Assembly: GCA_947683625.1 (NCBI GenBank)
Contig: CANTUR010000892.1
Location: 1,159,501-1,223,500 of the forward strand
Source: Mallotus nudiflorus
Taxonomy: Eukaryota > Streptophyta > Magnoliopsida > Malpighiales > Euphorbiaceae
Length of the DNA stretch: 64,000 nt
Reading direction: 5' to 3'
Shown: in pieces, positions 57,671 to 64,000 of the stretch
Position numbering within the stretch: position 1 is the stretch's first letter
Layout of the letters: each line of letters starts with the position of its first letter
Program-made: the position numbers and the translations under genes
The notes under the pieces: model-generated
Told to the model about the DNA's origin: nothing
The model's input: only the letters and a program-made list of their open reading frames with translations
Databases searched by the model: none

Positions 57671-58535
57671 GAGCTCTGTTGTGAGCAAATTACTTATTAA
57701 ATGCACAAGTTTGTTATCTAAGAAGAAACAATATAAACATGAGTTAGCTAGCTTAAGTAAGGATTTTGAATGTTTAAAAATTGATTTTGCTAAACTTGTT
57801 GCATCAAATGAAAAACTTATTAGTGATGCTAAGTCTTCTAATTCTTTGAAAGACCAACTTAAGAAAGCAAATGATGAAAATCATAAGCTTTCTAAGGAAG
57901 TCTTAGAATTAAAGAATTCCATTGCTAAATTTAAGAGAGGAAAAGAAACTTTAGATAGTCTTCTTGACTCTCAAAAATTTCATGGAGTTACCCATGGAAT
58001 TGAATATAAAAATGGAATGTCTTCATCATCCTCATCACATATTACTTTTGTTAAAGCTTCACATGATTCTACTCCTTCAACCTCAAATGAGATTCAAGCT
58101 AAAAAATCTCATGTGTTAAATAGCAAGGCAAAATCTCATAAAATTAACCCTTTATTAACATAAAGAGGTAAGTCTCAAACTAGAGCACCTCAACCTAAGC
58201 ATGCTTATATGTACACTAGACATAATTATAATAGGCATGTTGCACAACACAATGCATATAAACATATTGTACAAAATTATCGAAATGCTCATCACCATTG
58301 CCAATGTATGTCTCACTCAATGTCACAAAATAATAAAATATAGACACAACACTAAAGGCATGTTGCACACACTAGGAAAGCATTTCATTCTAGGAGAAAT
58401 AAATTTAAAAATATTGTATGTTCATATTGCATGATCAAAGGACATACCAATAATGTGTGCTTTTATAGAAAATTGCACATGAATTTACTTCCTATAGATT
58501 ATCTTGAAACTAACCAACCTAGACCAAGAAAGGTT
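56541..58535 (+). pseudogene. gag pseudogene of Sirevirus B
   Basis: ATG at 56541 (the same codon as in A; an in-frame ATG at 56523 is less likely). Early part: SSLRPFFDGSDYPHWKFKM and KLWDIILRGWEP. The frame is lost near 56720 and stops at 56888-56890, as in A. It resumes with LNALLTTLKKLGKHF, and from 57282 a long open stretch follows: zinc knuckle CYECKKLGHIRSEC at 57393-57434 (intact C-C-H-C), an Asp run from a GAT repeat (57630-57668) and a coiled-coil-like KKANDENHKLSKEVLELKNS. After the stop at 58161 there is a second intact knuckle, CSYCMIKGHTNNVC (about 58412-58453). The role is particle shell and RNA binding. Two knuckles are unusual but shared with A. Confidence 0.88.
57630..57668 (+). 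repeat. (GAT)13 within gag of Sirevirus B
   Basis: Encodes poly-Asp. Element A has only short GATGATGAT runs at the same place (4276-4303), so the run expanded in the B line. Confidence 0.93.
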
Positions 58536-58570
58536 TAGGTCCAAAAGAACACTTAAATTGTATTGTGTAG

Positions 58571-61500
58571 ATGTGCTTAAAATCCATAAGAACGAAAAGG
58601 AAGTGGTATTTCAATAGTGGATGTTCAAGGCACATGACAAAAGACAAAGAGCAATTCAATAAACTTAATGCTAAGGATGGAGGATATGTTACTTTCAGAG
58701 ATAATGCAGAAGGAAAAATCATTGGCATTGGAGAAATAGGTAATCCTCAATCCTTATCTATACATCATGTGTTATTTGTTGATGGTCTTAAACACAATCT
58801 GCTTAGTATAAGTCAATTATGTGACATGGGAAATAAAATAACTTTTTATCCTAAAAATTGCTTTGTTAGTAGTCTTAATGAAAATAAAATTATTTTTAGT
58901 GGTAAAAGAGAAGACAATGTTTATTTCATTGATTTGAATAAAATTGATAACAAAGACATAAAATGCTTAGTGTCTATCTCCCATGACACATGGACATGGC
59001 ATAGAAGATTAGGACATGCAAATTTTGAGCTTTTGAATGATCTTTGTAAAAATGAACTTGTAATTGGTTTACCCAAGCTTGAATTCACTAAAGATAAACC
59101 TTGTGATGCTTGTCAAAAGGGAAAACAATCCAAGTCCTCATTTAAGCTAAAAAATGTAGTGTCCACCTCTAGGCCACTTGAACTTATACTTATGGATTTA
59201 TTTGGACCAACTAGAGTTGCTAGTCTCGGTGGAATGCACTATGCTTATGTATTGGTTGATGACTACTCTAGATACACTTAAGTGTGTTTTCTTACTCATA
59301 AGAATGATGCATTTAAAGATTTTGAAAATTTTTCAAAAAGAGTTCAAAAAGAAAAAAGATTTTGTATTTCATCCATTAGAAGTGATCATGGAACATAATT
59401 TGAAAATGAATTTTTTAAAAAATTTTGGGCAGAACCCCAAAAATTTTTCAAAGAAAAAAGATTTTGCTTATACATTTTCATCTCCTAGAACCCCTCAACA
59501 AAATGGGGTAGTTGAAAGGAAAAACAGAACTCTTTTGGAAATGGCTAGAACAATGCTTCATGAGTATAATTTGCCTTTATACTTTTGGGCAGAAGTCGCC
59601 AACACATCTTGTTATATTTCAAACCGAGTTTTCAAAAGACCAATTTTAAATAAAACATCTTATGAGCTATAGAATAATAGAAAACCCAAAATCTCATATC
59701 TAAGAGTATTTGGATGCAAGTGCTTTATATTGAACACCAAGGATAATCTTGGAAAATTTGATTCCAAAGCTGATGAAGGAATTTTCCTAGGCTATTCCAT
59801 CTCTAGCAAAGCATATAAGGTCTTTAATAAAATAACTCTAGTAGTTGAAGAGTCAATGCATGTGGTATTTGATGAATCAAACTCACTTGATCCTAGAAAG
59901 GATGTTTGTAGTGTTGATGATCTTGTAGGTGACAATGAGATTATGGAAATACAAGAAGAAAATGCTAGTAAACCTTTAGAACTTAAAGATCCAAGCAAGA
60001 AGGAAAATGAGGAGACATCTCAACCTACCTTAAAGGATGAACTTCCAAAGGATTGGCAATTTAAGAAAGCTCACCCTCAAGACCTCATTATAGGTGACAC
60101 TACAAAAGGGGTAACTACTAGATCTCAATTAAAGTCTACTATTAATTTAGCCTTCATTTCTCAAATTGAACCCAAAAATATTGATAATTCTTTGTGTGAT
60201 GAATTTTGGGTCCTTATTATGCAAGAAGAGTTAAATCAATTTGAGAGAAATAAGGTTTGGACCTTGGTTCCTAGACCTAAACATCATCCTATTATAGGCA
60301 CCAAATGGGTGTTTAGAAATAAGATGAATGAAAAAGGTGTCATAACTAGGAACAAAGCTAGACTAGTAACTAAAGAATATAATCAAGAGGAAGGCATTGA
60401 TTATGATGAAACCTTTGCCCCCGTTGCAAGGTTAGAAGCTATTAGGATGCTACTTGCATTTGCATCATACATGGATTTTAAACTTTATCAAATGGATGTT
60501 AAAAGTGCATTTTTAAATGGTTTTATTGAAGAGGAGGTATATGTTGAACAACCTCCGGGTTTTGAAAATTTTAACTCTCTAAATCATGTTTTTAAATTGT
60601 CAAAAGCATTATATGGATTGAAACAAGCTCTAAGAGCTTACTATGAAAGATTAAGTAACTTTTTACTAGAGAAAGGTTTCTCTAAAGGAAAGGTTGACAC
60701 AACTCTTTTCATAAAGAAATCCAAGCATGATGTATTAATTGTTCAAATTTATGTTGATGATATTATTTTTGGTGCTACTGACCATTGCTTGTGTGAAGAA
60801 TTTTCTAAGCTAATACAAGGAGAATTTGAGATGAGTATGATGGGAGAACTCAAGTTCTTTCTTGGACTTCAAATCAAGCAATGTAAAGATGGGATTTTCA
60901 TTAATCAAACCAAATATGTAAGGGACATTCTCAAGAAGTTTGGAATGGATGGAGCTAAATCAAGCAAAACTCCAATGAGCACCATAACCAAACTTAACAA
61001 GGATGAGAATGGCAAACCGGTTGATAAAAAGCGATTTAGAAGCATGATCAGATCCCTTCTTTATTTAACCGCTAGTAAACCCGATATTATGTTTGCTACT
61101 TACTTGTGTGCTAGATTTCAATCAATTCCTAGAGAGTCTCATTTGAATGCTATTAAAAGAATTTTCAAATATCTTTGTGGTACAATACATTTAGGACTTT
61201 GGTATCCTAGGAGTTCTTCATTTGACTTGATTAGTTATTATGATGCTGACTTTATCGGTAGCTTACTAGATAGAAAAATCACTTACGGAACTTCTCAAAT
61301 TTTAGGAATTTGCTTAGTTTCTTGGTTTAGTAAGAAACAAGTTTCAGTTGCCTTGTCCACCTTTAAAGCAAAATATGTGCCAGTTAGTTATTGTTGCACC
61401 TAAGTTTTATGGCAAAAATAATAACTTTTGGACTATGACATTGATATTAATCCCATTCCAATTAAATATAACAATACAAGTGTTATAAACCTTAGTAAAA

Positions 61501-61703
61501 ATCCCATTCAGCATTCTAGAACTAAACATATTAACATTTGACATCATTTCTTATGTGATCATATGCAAAATGGTGATATTTTTCTTGATTTTGTTGATAG
61601 TAATCATCAATTAGCAGACATATTTACCAAGCCTCTTTGTGAGGAAAGATTGAATTTTATTAAGCATGAACTTGGTATGATTGATGGCTCAAGCTTGTCT
61701 TGA
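58571..61703 (+). pseudogene. pol pseudogene of Sirevirus B, nearly open
   Basis: Protease: WYFNSGCSRHMTK (about 58604), where the catalytic Asp of D-S-G is Asn. Integrase: WHRRLGHANFELL and CDACQKGKQ (HHCC), MDLFGPTRVASLGG, VLVDDYSRYT (Asp), stop at 59279; then SDHGT, and NGVVERKNRTLLEMARTML (Glu, about 59503). A 30-50-bp patch near 59425-59465 replaces the expected sequence. TAG at 59668-59670 follows SYEL. The frame 59730-61403 is open: linker with EENASKPLELKDPSK, RT with KWVFRNKMNEKGV, YQMDVKSAFLNGF, intact YVDD at 60750-60761 and FGATDHCL. RNase H: SYYDADFIGSLLDR, then stop 61402-61404, HSRTKHINI and QLADIFTKPL, ending at TGA 61701-61703. Confidence 0.92.
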
Positions 61704-62875
61704 TCACTTGTTAAATTGATGAATTGATGTTTGGATTCTTATGTGATCATGTGCTTTAAAAAAAATAAAAATAAAAAAATTATTTTTAGCATAATGTATA
61801 TATTTTGTTTTAAAAGTATTTGCTTTAGCAAATTTACTTTATGTACATGATATATTATATTTCCCATTTGCATGATCTTTGTATTAATTTTATTTGATTT
61901 GAATTTATTTCACAAAAATATTTTTATGCATGCATAATAACAATGAAAGTGTGGCTAGTTTTGACCTCGTGATAAAAAGCCTTGTTTTGCTTACTTTGTT
62001 TATATATCACATGAATTTTTTTTATTTATGCATGACTATCAATTATGCTTATACCTGCAAAATTCATATTCATGTATAAATTCTTCTTGGGAATGGTTTT
62101 TCTCTTTAAAAATGAAATGACTTTCATAAAGATTTTGAGTATCTTTGCTTTCATTGTTTGGTTATTGATCTTTTTTTTCCCTCTGGTATTATTGGCTCGC
62201 TTAGGTCTATTTCCCCTTATATCTCTCTCTTTTCTTTTTATCTTTGACAAAGGGGGAGAAGAAGCTATATGTTTAAGGGATAAATAATTATGTTTGTATT
62301 AAGATATGCTAAGTACCACTTGATTATGTATGATTGATTGACTAGCTAGACTTTTGGTAATCATGTGATGTTTCAATATAGCATATATACTATTTTGTGA
62401 TGCATTATAGTAGCACTATATGCATATATGTTTGAAATTATTTCCTTTATGTTGTCTAACACTTTTTAATGATCATGTTATCATCATTTGTTATGTTAGG
62501 CCATGTTCTTGTCCCTCCTACTATATTTTATATTGTTTATATTTTTTTTAAAAAGGATAATAAAATTTATTTATATTTCTTATCATGTCCAAAAAGGAGG
62601 AGAAATAAAGAAATATATTTTTGTTAAAGGAATATATTTGTTAAACCCTTATACATGCTATGATAATTCATTTATTTATATGCTCTGATACATGATAAAT
62701 ATTGAATTTATACACATGTTAAGGGGGAGCAAAATATTTTCTCTTTTTGCATCTATTTAATTTGAAAGGGGGAGCTATTTTTATTCAATGTACTTATACA
62801 TGTTATTTATTTTTTACACACACATATTATTTATCATCTTTTCAAATTGGTTGTCAAAGCCAAAAAGGGGGAGAT
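61704..62875 (+). other. 3' untranslated region of Sirevirus B with multiplied polypurine tracts
   Basis: Purine tracts of the kind AAAGGGGGAGAAG stand at 62249-62264, 62591-62605, 62721-62729, 62765-62773 and 62862-62874. The last directly precedes the 3' LTR. The first follows TTCCCCTTATATCTCTCTCT (62209-62228), the same pyrimidine module as in A. No ORF with recognisable content. Confidence 0.8.
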
Positions 62876-64000
62876 TATTGACCATTTGCATGATCAAACT
62901 CATAATTTTGGACTTTGACAAAAAAAATTTATACTAATAATTTCAATTAAGTGTGTAGGGAATTGTATACCAAACATATACCAAGCATATACACTTTTGG
63001 AAGAATAGTTACTTTTCCGGCTGATTGAACCTCTGAGATTGAAGAAGGCTTTTGACACATTCAGAGCTCTTAAATGAGAAAATGAGATTCTTAACATTTT
63101 AAGTAGACATCTTGAGCTTTTTGAATTGGTCTTATTTGTCAAAATCCAAGTTCATTTTGTTAGGCAAATTTTAAGTTGAAACCCACATATAAGTCTGCCA
63201 TTTCAGATTGCACAACCCTTAGTAACTTGGACATATCCTGAGATAAAGAAGTCAAATTTAGGTGATTCAAAATGATATGGAAAGATAATTCAAATATCTA
63301 CAGCTTTCATGAAAGAAATAATGGCAAAATCAAATTTCTTCAGGACCAAATCACGGATTCAATTTGGGTATAGTTGTATGGCCGTAGTCTGCATTACAAA
63401 TTGCACAACCCTTAGTATTTTGGACATATCTTGATCTAAAGAAGTCCAATTTAGTTGATTCAAATTGATATGGAAATATAATTCAAATATCTATAGCTTT
63501 TCTGAAGAAAGTGTGGACAAATTCAAATGTCTTAAGGAGCCAATTATGGTTTCAATCCATGAATAGTTATCTGATAGCATCGGTCTCAATAATTCAAAAT
63601 ATAGAAGTTGGACACATCATTTGCACCTTCAATAGCTATATTTTTTAGTATAAATACCTCTATAACTGAATGGAAGTTAAGAAACTTATTTATCATTCAT
63701 TATTTCTTAAGCTTTTATTGAGCTATTAAATTCTCTTAAACAATTCTTTATTTGTATAACTCTTGTGAGAGTTGGGTGTCTGTTAGAAATAAAATTTCTC
63801 TTCATCTTAAATCTTGGGTTAGATTATAAGGGAAGTGAGATTTATTTCTAAAGGAATTGGTTTAAGTGTTGTCCATTGAAATACTTGGGTTTTGGTTTTT
63901 TGAGTGAGCCTTAAAAACTCATGTTGTAAGGTTATAAAAGTGAGTTATAAAACTCTTGTATAGTCTCAATCTTATGAATAAGATTGTAGGTGATTGAAAA
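62876..64000 (+). repeat. 3' LTR of Sirevirus B (incomplete, reaches window end)
   Basis: Aligned with 55185 onward. The window ends at the position equivalent to about 56307 of the 5' LTR, within the fourth-to-fifth hairpin interval, so roughly 180 bp of LTR are missing. Confidence 0.9.

Larger units (their letters stand above)
55185..64000 (+). mobile_element. Copia element B, Sirevirus lineage, 3' LTR runs off the window
   Basis: 5' LTR 55185-56489, primer site, gag, pol, a noncoding tail with multiplied polypurine tracts and a 3' LTR from 62876 to the window end. It is closely related to element A in gag and pol; the LTR is related but of another subfamily (start TATTGACC). By eye its LTRs differ at about 7 in 100 bases over the first 245, less than those of A. 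Pol is almost open from 59730 to 61403. It sits in the LTR of element H. The target duplication cannot be checked because the right end is outside. Confidence 0.92.

Overview
The window looks like repeat-dense nuclear DNA from a flowering plant (probably a eudicot). It is AT-rich and consists almost wholly of old LTR retrotransposons nested in one another. All recognisable proteins are plant Ty1/copia or Ty3/gypsy proteins. Primer sites are of the plant tRNA-iMet, Tat and related types. Nearly every reading frame is broken by stops and frameshifts. I recognised no ordinary host gene, tRNA, rRNA or CRISPR array. The species cannot be named from the sequence.

Layout, left to right. (1) 606-30645: a three-level nest. 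Copia element C (minus strand; remnants at 606-1811 and 28933-30645) was entered in its RNase H region by Sirevirus-type copia element A (1817-28927, plus strand, target duplication CATTC at both ends). Element A was entered in its integrase by a giant Tat/Ogre-type gypsy element D (5827-23912, about 18.1 kb, 2-kb LTRs, target duplication TCCAT/TCCAC). (2) 30650 to about 36800: gypsy chromovirus E (Tekay/Del-like, plus strand), missing its 5' end. (3) 38832-49108: complete chromovirus F (Tekay/Del-like, minus strand, 2.63-kb LTRs, perfect target duplication ATTTA). (4) About 49560-52540: 5' portion of a second Tat-like gypsy element, G (minus strand). (5) About 52800-55184: Athila-like element H without pol (plus strand). 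(6) 55185-64000: a second Sirevirus copy, B, inserted in the LTR of H. Its pol is the best preserved in the window, and its 3' LTR runs off the end.

The most interesting part is element D. Beyond the sense gag-protease-G-patch-RT-RNase H-second RNase H-integrase order, it carries two antisense genes between integrase and 3' LTR. One resembles a plant mobile domain (PMD) protein, the other a DUF7745-type protein. Both show apparent spliceosomal introns, and the DUF7745-type gene has its own TATA box. D also carries an array of 16-bp palindromes at an exact 21-bp period in each LTR, with compensatory arm changes. A degenerate copy of the array lies just upstream of the antisense PMD gene. A roughly 72-bp minisatellite sits before the 3' LTR.

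The two Sirevirus copies (A and B) share five consecutive hairpins in the transcribed part of the LTR, a roughly 193-bp U3 duplication, multiplied polypurine tracts, and several identical in-frame stops that suggest descent from an already defective, trans-mobilised source.

Element boundaries were found by eye from LTR pairs, TG...CA ends, primer sites and target duplications. Domain calls come from motif recognition without database searches.
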